In this document: piece after piece, positions 17,212-27,448 of the stretch
Position numbering within the stretch: position 1 is the stretch's first letter
How the letters are laid out: the number at the start of each line of letters is the position of its first letter
Assembly: GCA_019635755.1 (NCBI GenBank)
Contig: JAHBYW010000003.1
Location: 248,001 to 312,000 of the forward strand
DNA from: Rhizobiaceae bacterium
GTDB lineage: Bacteria; Pseudomonadota; Alphaproteobacteria; Rhizobiales; Rhizobiaceae
Reading direction: 5' to 3'
Length of the DNA: 64,000 nt
Notes under the pieces: model-generated
The model's input: only the letters and a program-made list of their open reading frames with translations
Told to the model about the DNA's origin: nothing
Database searches by the model: none
Made by a program: the position numbers and the translations under genes

Positions 17212-18377
17212 AGATCACCGCCGTCACCCCATGGCTCATCAAATCCAGCGGCTCCTATTGGGGAGAGTTCCTGTTCGTCGAGGTTTCGACCGACGAGGGG
17301 ATCACCGGCTGGGGCGAGATCACCACCACGACATACCTCGCCAACCGCGCGCTGCGGGCGATGCTGCAGCAGATCGGCAAGATCCTTGTTGGAGAGGATC
17401 CAAAGGACATCGAGCGCCTGTGGCATAAGCTCTTCCGCAGCTTCACCTACATGGGCAGCCGCGGCGCCGCGGTGGAATGCGTGAGCGGCATCGACATCGC
17501 GCTGTGGGACATCCGCGGCAAGGCGCTCGGCCAGCCGATCTATGAGGTCCTCGGCGGCCCGGTTCGCGACGAGATCGCACTCTACACCCATCCCGACCAG
17601 CGCAAATTCACCGGCAAGGATGCCGTCATCCGCGAGATCAGGGATATCGTCGAGTCCGGCCATACGGCGCTGAAGTTCGATCCCTTTCCGTGGCAGGGAT
17701 CGAAGGCTGGACCGGAAGGCTGGACCCGCGAGCAGCGCGACGGCTATCTCGACGGCTCGATGACGAAGAAGGACGAGCGCGAGGCCGCGGAACTCACCGC
17801 GCTGATCCGCGAGACGGCCGGCCCGGACGTGGAAATCCTGATCGACGCGCACGGCCGTTTCGACGTGCCGACCGCGATCCGGCTCTGCCGTTCGCTCGAG
17901 GAAGCCGGGCAGATCGACTGGTTCGAGGAGCCGGTGCCGCCGGAGAGTTTCAACGCGCTGAAACAGGTGCGAGAGAAGGTCAACGCGGCGATCTCCTGGG
18001 GAGAGCGCGGACATACGAAATGGGACTTCGTGCCGATCCTGGAAAACAGGCTCGCCGACTACATCATGCCGGACGTCACGTGGACCGGCGGCATCACCGA
18101 GCTGAAGAAGATCTCGGCGATGTGCGAGGCCTACTACATTCCCGTCTCCCCGCATGACGCGGCAGGCCCGATCAACGTCGTCGCCGGCGCGCAGGTGATG
18201 ATGACGGTCCCCAATTTCTACAAGCTCGAGACGTCGGAATGGAACCTCCACAAATACGATGAACTCATCGACCGGCCGCTCGACAATTCGAATGGCAGCC
18301 TGAAGCTGACGAAGAACCCGGGGCTCGGGGTGGAAATGAACCGCTCCTACCTCGAAGCCAACGTGATCGAGGACTAG
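17208..18377 (+). CDS. Enolase-superfamily acid-sugar dehydratase, enzyme C
   Basis: A protein of 389 residues. The capping domain starts MKITAVTPWLIKSSG and includes GWGEITTTTY. The barrel has ALKFDPFPW on strand two, LIDAHGRF, WFEEPVPPE and SWGERGHTKW for the magnesium Asp-Glu-Glu ligands, DVTWTGGITELKK on strand six and PVSPHDAAGP on strand seven, where the active-site His sits in the mandelate-racemase/galactonate group. It ends GLGVEMNRSYLE. It is coupled to the GntR gene by an ATGA overlap, so regulator and enzyme are one transcript. A dehydration or racemisation of an acid sugar is likely; the substrate is unknown. It differs clearly from enzymes A, B and D of the same locus. Confidence 0.9.
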   Translation: MKITAVTPWLIKSSGSYWGEFLFVEVSTDEGITGWGEITTTTYLANRALRAMLQQIGKILVGEDPKDIERLWHKLFRSFTYMGSRGAAVECVSGIDIALWDIRGKALGQPIYEVLGGPVRDEIALYTHPDQRKFTGKDAVIREIRDIVESGHTALKFDPFPWQGSKAGPEGWTREQRDGYLDGSMTKKDEREAAELTALIRETAGPDVEILIDAHGRFDVPTAIRLCRSLEEAGQIDWFEEPVPPESFNALKQVREKVNAAISWGERGHTKWDFVPILENRLADYIMPDVTWTGGITELKKISAMCEAYYIPVSPHDAAGPINVVAGAQVMMTVPNFYKLETSEWNLHKYDELIDRPLDNSNGSLKLTKNPGLGVEMNRSYLEANVIED

Positions 18378-18458
18378 CCTTCTGCATCCGCGCGGCGCTC
18401 CGGCCGATCGGCGGTCGACCCGAGCCGTCTCCGTCCTCCTGAAAGGCACCTGCAATTC

Positions 18459-19664
18459 ATGAAGATCGTCGACCTGCGCTGCGCCGTCATCGGCAGGCAT
18501 CCCATCGTCCGCATCGTCACCGACGAGAACATCCACGGCCTGGGCGAGGTCGAGTTCACCAAGCCCTACATCAAGCCATGGGTCATGCATTTCAGGGATG
18601 CGCTCGTCGGCGAGGACCCGACCGATGTCGAGCGCTGCATGCTGAAGATCCGCCAGCGCGGAAGCTTCAAGCCCTATGGCGCGGCGGTCAGCGCCATCGA
18701 GCACGCGCTGTGGGACATCGCCGGCAAGGCGGCAAACGTTCCTGCCTACAAGCTGCTCGGCGGCAAGGTGCGCGACCAGGTCCGCTGCTACAACGGCAAC
18801 AGGCGGCGCAAGCGCAGCGGCGACCGGCCCGAAGACTATGCGGCAGACGTGAAGTGGATGATGGAGCAGCCCGAGGGCTTCTTCATGGTCAAGCAGGGCA
18901 TCACCTTCCACTCGAACATGAAGGACACGGTGCCCGACTTCCACTACGGCGTCGTGCAGACGAAGTCCGGCTATCATGGCGCGATGGACCAGGGCCAGAT
19001 CAGCGAGCGCGGCATGGCGCATGCGGTCGAATGCGTGGCGGCGATGAAGGAGGTGCTGGGCGACAAGGTCAGCCTCGCGCTGGACTGCGGCCCGGGCTGG
19101 TTCCTGCCGGATGCCATCCGCTTTGCCAACGCAGTCGAAAAGTACAATCCGATGTGGCTGGAGGACATGCTGACCGGCGACTACGTGCCGTGGGTCAATC
19201 CGCAGGCGTATCGCGAGCTGACGCGGTCAACCACCGTGCCGATCCACACCGGCGAGCAGATCTACCTGCGCCACAATTTCAAGGAGCTGATCGAGACCCA
19301 GGCGGTGCGCATCGTCGGTCCCGATCCGGCCGACATCGGCGGCATCGCCGAACTCAAATGGGTGGCCGAACACGCCTACATGCACTCGATCATGATGGCG
19401 CCGCACGGCACCGCGAACGGGTTGCTGGGCCTGGGCGCGTTGATCAACGTCTGCGCCGCCCTGCCCGCCAATTTCATCGCCTTCGAGTACCCCACGGCCT
19501 CCGAACCCTGGTGGCCCGATATCGTGGTCGGCCTGCCGAAGCAGATCGTGAAGAATTCGATGATCGACCTGCTGCCCGGTCCCGGGCTCGGTCTCGATAT
19601 CGATCCTGAGGCCGCGCGCCAGTATCTCCAGGACGAGGACAGGGGTTTCTTCGACGTCGTTTAA
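18459..19664 (+). CDS. Enolase-superfamily acid-sugar dehydratase, enzyme D
   Basis: A protein of 401 residues. The N-terminal domain is short (MKIVDLRCAVIGRHPIVRI) and lacks the long 20s loop seen in enzyme C. Barrel landmarks are FFMVKQGITFH on strand two, ALDCGPGW, WLEDMLTGDY and IHTGEQIYL as the metal-binding Asp, Glu and Glu strands, IVGPDPADIGGIAELKW on strand six and MMAPHGTANG on strand seven. An insertion between strands two and three (SNMKDTVPDFHYGVVQTKSGYHGAM) resembles the long loop of mannonate/galactonate-type enzymes. It follows enzyme C by 81 bases on the same strand, probably in one transcript, with GAAAGG ahead of the ATG. Substrate not assigned. Confidence 0.88.
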   Translation: MKIVDLRCAVIGRHPIVRIVTDENIHGLGEVEFTKPYIKPWVMHFRDALVGEDPTDVERCMLKIRQRGSFKPYGAAVSAIEHALWDIAGKAANVPAYKLLGGKVRDQVRCYNGNRRRKRSGDRPEDYAADVKWMMEQPEGFFMVKQGITFHSNMKDTVPDFHYGVVQTKSGYHGAMDQGQISERGMAHAVECVAAMKEVLGDKVSLALDCGPGWFLPDAIRFANAVEKYNPMWLEDMLTGDYVPWVNPQAYRELTRSTTVPIHTGEQIYLRHNFKELIETQAVRIVGPDPADIGGIAELKWVAEHAYMHSIMMAPHGTANGLLGLGALINVCAALPANFIAFEYPTASEPWWPDIVVGLPKQIVKNSMIDLLPGPGLGLDIDPEAARQYLQDEDRGFFDVV

Positions 19665-19746
19665 GGTGCGGCACCGCCGGAATGGCCCGCTGTGCTTCAG
19701 GCACGACAAGGCGTGACCCCGGATCTTTGGGGCCCCGAAAGCGGCT

Positions 19747-21147
19747 TTAGATGGGTGGACGCGCCGTCATTCCCGCAGCGTCCTCGAAGGCGGCAGCGAT
19801 CCGGAACAGCATCGCCTCGTCGAAATAGCGCCCGACGAGCTGGAGGCCGAAGGGCAATCCCGTCGCCGACATGCCGGCGGGGACCACCAGGGCCGGGTGA
19901 CCGGTCGCGCTGGCGATGAATGTCGGGGCGGCGGCGGGCAGCGACGGCGGCGGCCAGCTCTCGGTGAAATCGGAGATCTTCGGCGCCGGGATGACGCCAG
20001 CCGATGTCAGGACGACGTCGAACTTCGAGAAGACGTCTTGCTCCATCGTAAGCGCCAATTCGCGCCTCAGCCGGAATGCCTGGGTCAGATCCGATGCGGT
20101 GAGCGCCGCGCCGGGTATGACGCGCTGGTAGAAAATCTTGCCGTAGTCGCGCGAGCGCCTGCGCAGATTCGTCTCGTGGATGGTGAACGCCTCGCTTGTC
20201 ATCACGACGATCGCAACCGCGCCGAAAAGCTCGAGCGCCGGAAGCTTGACGTCCTCGACCACCGCGCCGAGCGATCGGAATATCTCGGCAGCCTTGTCGA
20301 TCGTGGCAAGAAGTTCCGGCGAATGGCCATCGATTCCGGTGATGACGTCGCGGGCGTAGCCGACGCGAAGGCCCTTCACTCCCTTGCCCAATCCGGCGGA
20401 AAAGTCCTCGGCTGGGCGTTCCACGCTCGCCGGGTCGCGCGGGTCGAAGCCGGCGATCACATTGGTCATGAGCGCTGCGTCGGAGACGCTCGAGGTCATC
20501 GGCCCGCAATGGTCGAGCGAATAGGACAGCGGATAGACGCCGCGTCGCGAGATCAGCCCGGTCGTGGGCTTCAAGCCGACTATGGCGCAGTATGATGCTG
20601 GCAGGCGGATCGAGCCGCCAGTGTCCGTCCCCATCGACATGCGGACAATGCCGGCGGCGACGGAAGCTGCGCTGCCCGAGGACGAACCTCCGGTGAAGTG
20701 CTCGGTATTCCAGGGATTGCGGGCGATCGGGAAGGGCAGTTCCGGGCTGGGGCCACCGAGTGCAAACTCGTGGGTCGCCTGCTTGCCGAGCAACACGGCG
20801 CCGCCGGCGCGAAGCCGCGACTGGACGGCGCTGTCCTCCGCCGCGATGTTGTCGACGCAGACCCGCGAGTGTGCCGTCGTCGCGATCCCCGCGACGTCGT
20901 AAATGTCCTTCAGGCCGTAGGGGATACCATGCAAGGGTCCGCGGTCGATCCCCGATGCCAGTTCGGCGTCGGCAGTCTTTGCCTCCTCACGCGCGCGCTC
21001 GCGGGTCACGAGGATGAAGGACTTCAGCGTCGGATCGAGTGCGTCGATGCGGGCAAGCGACGCCTCCGTCAATTCGACTGCGCTGACCGTTCTCGAACGG
21101 AGTGCGGCTCCGGCCTCGGCGATCGACAGTTCGTGCAACTCCTTCAT
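19747..21147 (-). CDS. Amidase signature family hydrolase
   Basis: A protein of 466 residues. The Ser-cisSer-Lys triad is visible: the Lys in GIPYGLKDIYDVAG, the glycine/serine-rich loop GGSSSGSAASVAAG, and the nucleophile region MGTDTGGSIRLPAS. The N-terminus (ELHELSIAEAGAALRSR) and the end (LPFGLQLVGRYFDEAMLFRIAAAFE) are typical of AtzE/GatA-like amidases. It hydrolyses an amide or ureide in the cytoplasm. Its ATG overlaps the stop of the small upstream gene by four bases (ATGA, 21144-21147), which matches the AtzG-AtzE pairing where a GatC-like subunit stabilises the amidase. The ATG at 21147 is preferred to longer frames for that reason. Confidence 0.92.
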   Translation of the reverse strand: MKELHELSIAEAGAALRSRTVSAVELTEASLARIDALDPTLKSFILVTRERAREEAKTADAELASGIDRGPLHGIPYGLKDIYDVAGIATTAHSRVCVDNIAAEDSAVQSRLRAGGAVLLGKQATHEFALGGPSPELPFPIARNPWNTEHFTGGSSSGSAASVAAGIVRMSMGTDTGGSIRLPASYCAIVGLKPTTGLISRRGVYPLSYSLDHCGPMTSSVSDAALMTNVIAGFDPRDPASVERPAEDFSAGLGKGVKGLRVGYARDVITGIDGHSPELLATIDKAAEIFRSLGAVVEDVKLPALELFGAVAIVVMTSEAFTIHETNLRRRSRDYGKIFYQRVIPGAALTASDLTQAFRLRRELALTMEQDVFSKFDVVLTSAGVIPAPKISDFTESWPPPSLPAAAPTFIASATGHPALVVPAGMSATGLPFGLQLVGRYFDEAMLFRIAAAFEDAAGMTARPPI

Positions 21148-21389
21148 TTGGAAGCGTCCTTCGCCCGCGCGATGGTATCGACACGATAGGCGTGCACGGT
21201 CCACTGCGCGGGGGATCGTTCCACATGGACCAGCGCCGCGGCGCGCATCAGGTCGCGATAGACCGCCAGCGCCCCGTCGCGACGGTCAGCTGGAACGTCT
21301 ATCCCGACCCGCCGCATCATGGCGTCGAAGTCTCGCTCTTGTTCGGCCGAAATCGGTTCGGCCTCTTTTGCATTCGTCGAACTCGCCAT
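21144..21389 (-). CDS. AtzG-like (DUF4089-type) small amidase subunit
   Basis: A protein of 81 residues. The core ISAEQERDFDAMMRRVGIDV followed by PADRRDGALAVYRDLMRAAALV is the helical pattern of AtzG/GatC-like partners that wrap around amidase-signature enzymes. The C-terminal HVERSPAQWTVHAYRVD is less conserved. It is translated just before the amidase with an ATGA overlap. A very strong Shine-Dalgarno (GGAGGAGGGG) stands before the ATG at 21389, which fixes the start; the longer open frame upstream has no coding character. Function is inferred from gene pairing and size. Confidence 0.75.
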   Translation of the reverse strand: MASSTNAKEAEPISAEQERDFDAMMRRVGIDVPADRRDGALAVYRDLMRAAALVHVERSPAQWTVHAYRVDTIARAKDASK

Positions 21390-21440
21390 GTCCCCTCCTC
21401 CATCCCGCATTTTGAAGGCAGCGCCTTCACGCATTATGCC

Positions 21441-21469
21441 AGTGAAGATTTTCGTTGCGAATTCACAGA
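21441..21469. promoter_or_regulatory. Candidate operator, site 1, shared with 27341-27369
   Basis: GTGAA (21442-21446) and TTCAC (21462-21466) form an inverted repeat with a 15-base spacer, followed by AGA. The 29-base site matches site 2 at 21 of 29 positions, including interior bases outside the palindrome. It lies between the amidase pair (minus) and the dpp operon (plus), 52 bases from the small-subunit start, and is a likely target of the XRE-cupin regulator encoded at 26580-27302. Confidence 0.6.
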
Positions 21470-21638
21470 TAGCATGAAAGGATCGAGGATGTTCAGAATT
21501 CTTTTGATCCAGCCGAGGGAAGGTCGAGCGCATGACTTGCGCCGTATCCGTCTGAAATCAAAAGCGATTTTCTGTCGCCTGGCGATTGAAAGCAGCCGGT
21601 TGGCCGATCCGATCCCAGTGAAGCACTGTGGATAGCCC

Positions 21639-22556
21639 ATGCTTCAGTACATAGCCAAACGCATCGTCCTCACAATCCCGGTCCTCTTCGGGATTCTGGT
21701 GGCGACGTTCATGCTCACCCGGCTGACCGGCGACCCCACGGACCTCGCGCTGCCGTCCAATGCCACGGAAGAGGCGCGCGAAGAGTTCCGCAAGCTTCAC
21801 GGGCTAGACCAGCCGATCTGGTTCCAGTTCGTTCGCTTCACCTACCACATGGTGCAGGGCGACTTCGGTACCTCGATCCGCTTCCACGAACCCGCGCTGA
21901 AGCTCGTCATGGACCGGATGGGCGCGACGACGGAACTGGCGTTGGCCGCGATGGCCATCGCCATCATCATCGGTATCCCCGCGGGCGTGCTTTCGGCCTA
22001 CCGGCGCAACTCCTTCACCGATCTGAACGTGCGGGGCATCACGCTGCTCGGACAGGCCGTTCCGTCCTTCTATCTCGGCATCCTGTCGATCCTGTTCTTT
22101 GCCGTCTGGCTGCGCTGGTTTCCCACCGGGGGCCGTGGCACGTGGTGGCATCTCGTCCTGCCGGCAACGACGCTGGCGCTGCAGATCGTTGCGCTCATCG
22201 CGCGCGTGACGCGCTCCTGCATGCTGGACGTGCTTGGTCAGGACTATATACGCACGGCGCGCGCCAAGGGTCTCTCGGAATCCAAGGTGGTCTGGCTGCA
22301 CGGGCTCAGGAACGCATTCATTCCAGTCCTCACCGTCATCGGCCTGCAGGTCGGCTTCCTCATGGGCGGCGTCGTCGTGACGGAAACCGTCTTCTCCTGG
22401 CCGGGCGTCGGCCGGCTGGCGGTGCAAGCCATCTATCAACGCGACTTCCCGCTTGTGCAGGCCGTCGTGTTCCTGTTCGCCCTGATCTTCGTGGTCGTGA
22501 ACCTGCTGGTCGACCTGGCGTATGCCGCGCTCGACCCGCGTATCGGCTATCGGTGA
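21639..22556 (+). CDS. Dipeptide/oligopeptide ABC transporter permease (DppB type)
   Basis: A protein of 305 residues with six helices. It begins MLQYIAKRIVLTIPVLFGIL, the typical DppB/OppB start, and carries the periplasmic segment FVRFTYHMVQGDFGTSI, the transmembrane LALAAMAIAIIIGIPAGVLSAY, and the ATPase-docking loop DYIRTARAKGLSESKVVWLHGLRNAF. The end AYAALDPRIGYR is characteristic. It opens the plus-strand operon of permeases, M19-type protein and two ATPases. The first base of the operon lies about 170 bases beyond the shared candidate operator. Confidence 0.95.
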   Translation: MLQYIAKRIVLTIPVLFGILVATFMLTRLTGDPTDLALPSNATEEAREEFRKLHGLDQPIWFQFVRFTYHMVQGDFGTSIRFHEPALKLVMDRMGATTELALAAMAIAIIIGIPAGVLSAYRRNSFTDLNVRGITLLGQAVPSFYLGILSILFFAVWLRWFPTGGRGTWWHLVLPATTLALQIVALIARVTRSCMLDVLGQDYIRTARAKGLSESKVVWLHGLRNAFIPVLTVIGLQVGFLMGGVVVTETVFSWPGVGRLAVQAIYQRDFPLVQAVVFLFALIFVVVNLLVDLAYAALDPRIGYR

Positions 22557-22566
22557 GGCTGAGCCG

Positions 22567-23478
22567 ATGTCGGTCACACCCGTCAACGTTGATGCAACCT
22601 CCAAGCGGGCCCGAAACGAGAGCCCCTCCGCGGCTGTCATGGGTCGGCTGCTGTCCAAGAAGGCGACGATCGTCAGCCTGGTGCTGCTCCTGGCCGCGCT
22701 GTTCTGTGCGATGTTCCCGACTCTGGTCGCTCCGTTCGATCCCTACAACCAGGAACTGGTCATGCGGCTGAAGGCTCCTGCCTTCCTCGACCGAGGCGTT
22801 GCCGGTCACTGGCTGGGCACCGACCATCTCGGCCGCGATATCCTCTCTCGCATCATCTACGGCGCCCGCGTCACATTGCTCGTCAGCCTTCTCGCGCTGG
22901 TCGTCTCGCTCGTGATCGGGGTGGTCGCGGGTCTGGTCGCCGGCTTCCTGGGCGGGCGCACCGACGCGGTGATCCTTCGCCTCGTGGACATGCAGCTCGC
23001 CTTCCCTGTGATCCTGCTCGTCATCTCGATCGTCGCGGTGCTTGGCCCTTCGCTGACCAACCTGATCGTCATCATGGGCCTGTCGGGCTGGCCGCGCTTC
23101 GCGCGCCTCGTCCGCGGCGCGGTGCTGTCGGTGCGCGGTTTGGAATATGTCGAAGCGGCACGCGCAATCGGTGCGGGCAAGATGCGGGTCATGTTCCGGC
23201 ATATTCTGCCGAACATACTGTCGGCCATCATCGTCTATTCGAGCTTCGAACTCGCGCGCATGATCCTGCTGGAAGCGACGCTGAGCTATCTCGGCCTCGG
23301 CGTTCAGCCGCCCGAGCCGACATGGGGCGGCATGATCAGCGAGGGGCAGAAATACATTACCCAGGCGTGGTGGGTCTCGCTCTTCCCGGGCATCGCCATC
23401 GCCACGATCATCCTGGTCTTCAACATGATCGGAGACGAGCTGCGCGACGCGCTCGATCCGCAGCTCAGTCACGAATAG
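22567..23478 (+). CDS. Dipeptide/oligopeptide ABC transporter permease (DppC type)
   Basis: A protein of 303 residues. A cytoplasmic leader is followed by a first helix ATIVSLVLLLAALFCAMFP, the HWLGTDHLGRDILSRIIYGAR signature of DppC/OppC proteins, five further helices and the docking loop EYVEAARAIGAGKMRVMFRHI. The end IGDELRDALDPQL is diagnostic. It pairs with the DppB-type permease ten bases upstream. The ATG at 22567 is used; a longer frame runs back into dppB without support. Confidence 0.95.
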   Translation: MSVTPVNVDATSKRARNESPSAAVMGRLLSKKATIVSLVLLLAALFCAMFPTLVAPFDPYNQELVMRLKAPAFLDRGVAGHWLGTDHLGRDILSRIIYGARVTLLVSLLALVVSLVIGVVAGLVAGFLGGRTDAVILRLVDMQLAFPVILLVISIVAVLGPSLTNLIVIMGLSGWPRFARLVRGAVLSVRGLEYVEAARAIGAGKMRVMFRHILPNILSAIIVYSSFELARMILLEATLSYLGLGVQPPEPTWGGMISEGQKYITQAWWVSLFPGIAIATIILVFNMIGDELRDALDPQLSHE

Positions 23479-23491
23479 CGAGGAGGGCGTC

Positions 23492-24489
23492 ATGGACGCA
23501 AACATGAGCGGCACATATCCGATACTCGACGGGCTCTACTGCGCGACGCTCACGCGCGACCAGTTCCAGCGCACGCTGGCCGGCGGCGTGTTCGCCGGCA
23601 ACCTGACCGCGGTCAATCCGGGCGACGACCTCGTCGCCAGCATGAACTCGCTGGCCTCGCTGATGCGGATCGTGGCCGAGAACTCCGACCTCGCGCGTAT
23701 CGTCACCTCGGTGGCAGAGATCAAGAGAGCGAAGGCCGATGGCGTGCTCGGCATCATCATCGGCTCGCAGGACGCGACCTTCATGCAAGACAATCTGGAG
23801 ATGCTTCGCGTTCTCCACCGCATAGGGCTCCGGATCCTTCAGCCGGTGTACAATGCGCAGAACCGCTTCGGCTCCGGGGGGCTGGTCGATCCGCCGCGAG
23901 GGCTAACCCGCGAAGGCTTCGAGTGGGTCGCGATGATGAACGAGCTCCGCATGGTGACCGACATCTCGCATGCCAGCTACCCGACCGCGGCCGACGTCCT
24001 GCGCATCTCCAAGCGGCCCGTCATCTTCAGCCACTCCAATGCGCGCGCGCTGTGCGACAGCCCGCGCAACATTCCCGACGAACTGGTCCGCGCGGTCGCC
24101 AAGACCGGCGGCACGGTGGGCATAACGATGTGGCCGCCGCTGCTCGCCATCAAGAACCAGCCCACGCTCGACGTCTTCGTCGACCATATCGACCACATGG
24201 TGAACCTCGCCGGCATCGAGCATGTCGCCTTCGGCTCCGACCTTTCGGAAGGCACCAAGACGCGCGAGGTATGGGTGAAGCTCTACGGCTCGAACCCGCT
24301 GTGGCCGCCGGTCACCGGCATCTGCGGCGAATGGTATACGTATGAGGGGCGCGCCACGCCCGGCTTCTTCAGCATGGCCGAGGCCGGAAACCTCGTGCAG
24401 GCGCTGCGCCGCCGCGGCTACAAGGAAGACGCGGTCGAGAAGCTGATGAGCGCCAACCTGCTTCGCGTCTACGGCGAGGTGTGGGGCGA

Positions 24490-24493
<4 letters not shown>
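23492..24493 (+). CDS. M19-family (membrane dipeptidase fold) protein with altered metal site, copy 1
   Basis: A protein of 333 residues with the M19 renal-dipeptidase fold: LRILQPVYNAQNRFGS, ELRMVTDISHASY, RPVIFSHSNARAL, RNIPDELVRAVAKTGGTVGI, VDHIDHMVNLAGIEHVAFGSDLSEG. Canonical members bind two zinc ions. The beta-site His residues of DISHA and FSHSN and the Asp of GSD are kept. The HxD of the alpha site is replaced (DGLYCATLT), the bridging Glu of the usual EGG is Gln (GSQDA), and the substrate His before N-x-x-N is Tyr (PVYN). It is therefore unlikely to be a standard dinuclear dipeptidase. It sits inside the peptide transporter operon, and its stop overlaps the next ATG (ATGA). Confidence 0.88.
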
Positions 24494-25541
<1,048 letters not shown>

Positions 25542-25545
<4 letters not shown>

Positions 25546-26555
25546 ACGCGCCCGTCTTCATCCAGCCGTCCCAGCAGAAGGCCCAGCCGCTCCTTGAGGT
25601 GACGGGGCTGAAGCGGCATTTCCCGATCGATGACGGGGTGTTCGCGCGAAGCAAGCGCGCGGTGAAGGCCGTCGACGGCGTCGACTTCCATGTCGCCCGC
25701 GGCGAGACGCTGGGCCTCGTCGGCGAGTCCGGCTGCGGCAAGACCACGCTCGGCCGAACGGTGGTGCGTCTCGACAATCCGACCGAGGGGCGGATCGTCT
25801 TCGAAGGCGTCGACATCGCCTCTTTCGACGATTCGGCGATGCGACCCTACCGCCGCAAGATCCAGATCATCTTCCAGAACCCGTTCTCTTCGCTCAACCC
25901 GCGACTGACCGTCGGCAGCATGCTGATGGAGCCGCTGAAGCTGCATGGCATGGCAGACCGCGCACAGCGCGAGGACCGCGCGCAGGAACTGCTCCGGATG
26001 GTCGGGCTGAATGCCGATCACTTCAGCCGCTACCCGCATGAATTCTCCGGCGGGCAGCGCCAGCGGCTGGGCATCGCGCGCGCCCTCGCGCTCGACCCTC
26101 AGTTGATCGTCTGCGACGAGCCCGTATCCGCCCTGGATGTCTCCGTCCAGTCGCAGATTCTCAACCTGCTGTGCGAGCTTCAGGACAGGCTCGGCTGCTC
26201 CTACCTGTTCATCTCGCACGACCTCAGCGTCATCCAGCACGTGAGCGACCGTGTCGCGGTCATGTATCTGGGCCGGATCGTCGAGACGGCGTCTGTCGGC
26301 GACATCTACAGACGGCCGCTGCACCCGTACACGCGAGCGCTCTTTTCCGCCGTACCGGTGCCCGATCCGGCGGCGCAGCGAAACGAGATCATCTTGGAAG
26401 GCAACGTGCCGAGCCCCATCGATCCGCCGCCCGGCTGTCACTTCTCGACACGGTGCCGGTACGCAACGGACGCGTGCTCACAGGTGACCCCGGAACTCGT
26501 GGAGCACGAGCCGGGCCATTGGGTTCGCTGCATCCGGCTCGCCGAAATCACCTGA
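25542..26555 (+). CDS. Dipeptide/oligopeptide ABC transporter ATPase (DppF type)
   Basis: A protein of 337 residues. The N-terminal [24 protein letters not shown] is typical of DppF/OppF. Walker A is GESGCGKTT (61-69), the Q-loop is in [12 protein letters not shown], the signature is FSGGQRQR, Walker B is [13 protein letters not shown] and the switch His is in FISHDLSV. The C-terminal Cys-rich segment [18 protein letters not shown] is intact. It completes a Dpp-type importer with the DppD-type ATPase, the two permeases and the separately transcribed binding protein at 27449. The regulator gene converges on it from the other strand. Confidence 0.95.
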
Positions 26556-26579
26556 GGGACCGCGTCGCCGATCCGGCGT

Positions 26580-27302
26580 TCAGGACTTTGCCGTTTCCTC
26601 GTCGAGCTTGCCAGCCTCGCTCAGCACCTCCATGACCCGGATGTCATGCAGGCGGCCTTTGAGGGTCGTCAGAGGATCATGCTCGAAGGAATCGGTGAAG
26701 TTCACCCAGATCGCCTTGGCGACGACCGACCCGGCGTTGCGGTACTGATGCTGGCGCGAACTGGCAAAGCGGAAGCTGTCGCCTTCGCCGAGGATCGCCT
26801 TCTGGCCGTCGACGATCAGTTCGATGCCGCCTTGAATGATCAGGCCGGCCTCCTGCCCCGAATGCGAAAAGGGTTGCTCGCCCGACGTGCCGCCCGGCTC
26901 CATCGTAAGGATGTAGATGTCGAGCCGCGGTACGCCGGCGAACGGCGTCAGCAGTTCCTTCGACGCCTTCATCTCGGGAAACGCGACGATCTTGCGGTCT
27001 TCGTGACGTGATACAAAGGAACTCTCGCCCTCTGTACTGTCCTTCAGCTGGAAGATGTCGCCGATTGCGGCTTCAAGCGCTTCCGCTATCCGCGCCAGCG
27101 CGCGGATCGACGCCGACGAAATGCCGCGCTCGATCTGGCTGAGGAACCCGGCTGACAGGCCGGAGCGGGCCGACACTTCGGCGAGCGACAATCCACGAAC
27201 GTTTCGAAGGCGCCGTATCCGGATACCCACATCCAGATCGACGGTCCTGTCCTGTTCGACGACAGCCTTCTTCGGCGTCGGCAGCTTCGCCTTCAAAGCC
27301 AT
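26580..27302 (-). CDS. XRE-family regulator with C-terminal cupin domain
   Basis: About 240 residues. A lambda-repressor-type helix-turn-helix lies near residues 25-80 (IRRLRNVRGLSLAEVSARSG, then LSAGFLSQIERG and SIRALARIAEAL), and a cupin_2 domain near 150-220 with GEQPFSHSGQEAGLIIQGG, VDGQKAILGEGDSFRFASSRQHQYRN. Such proteins (PuuR/SutR-like) bind palindromic operators and sense a small ligand in the cupin. It is divergent from the substrate-binding protein of the peptide transporter, and one candidate operator lies between them. An ATG at 27302 is used; a GTG at 27332 with AAGGG upstream would add 10 residues, but it would crowd the operator. Confidence 0.9.
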   Translation of the reverse strand: MALKAKLPTPKKAVVEQDRTVDLDVGIRIRRLRNVRGLSLAEVSARSGLSAGFLSQIERGISSASIRALARIAEALEAAIGDIFQLKDSTEGESSFVSRHEDRKIVAFPEMKASKELLTPFAGVPRLDIYILTMEPGGTSGEQPFSHSGQEAGLIIQGGIELIVDGQKAILGEGDSFRFASSRQHQYRNAGSVVAKAIWVNFTDSFEHDPLTTLKGRLHDIRVMEVLSEAGKLDEETAKS

Positions 27303-27340
27303 TTCTCCCGAGTGATGGTCTCGCTCAGTCACATCGCCCT

Positions 27341-27369
27341 TGTGAAAATTCTCCTTGTACGTTCACAGA
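27341..27369. promoter_or_regulatory. Candidate operator, site 2, shared with 21441-21469
   Basis: GTGAA (27342-27346) and TTCAC (27362-27366) are separated by 15 bases, as in site 1, and followed by the same AGA. Two more TTCAC copies follow at 27392 and 27423 at about 30-base steps, which would place them on one face of the helix. The region is the divergent promoter of the XRE-cupin gene and the peptide-binding-protein gene. Confidence 0.6.
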
Positions 27370-27448
27370 GCGTGAGATACCGTATCAGCAATTCACGAAA
27401 CGAGCACTAGGTGTTCGTAATATTCACATCCTAAGGGAGGAGAGTGAA

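Noticed and set aside
17193-19022. A 609-codon open frame on the minus strand across enzymes C and D
   Set aside because: It crosses two well-supported genes and shows no known domain; it is a GC-skew shadow.
23969-24258. Short minus-strand frames inside the M19-type gene
   Set aside because: Shadows of the real gene in other frames.
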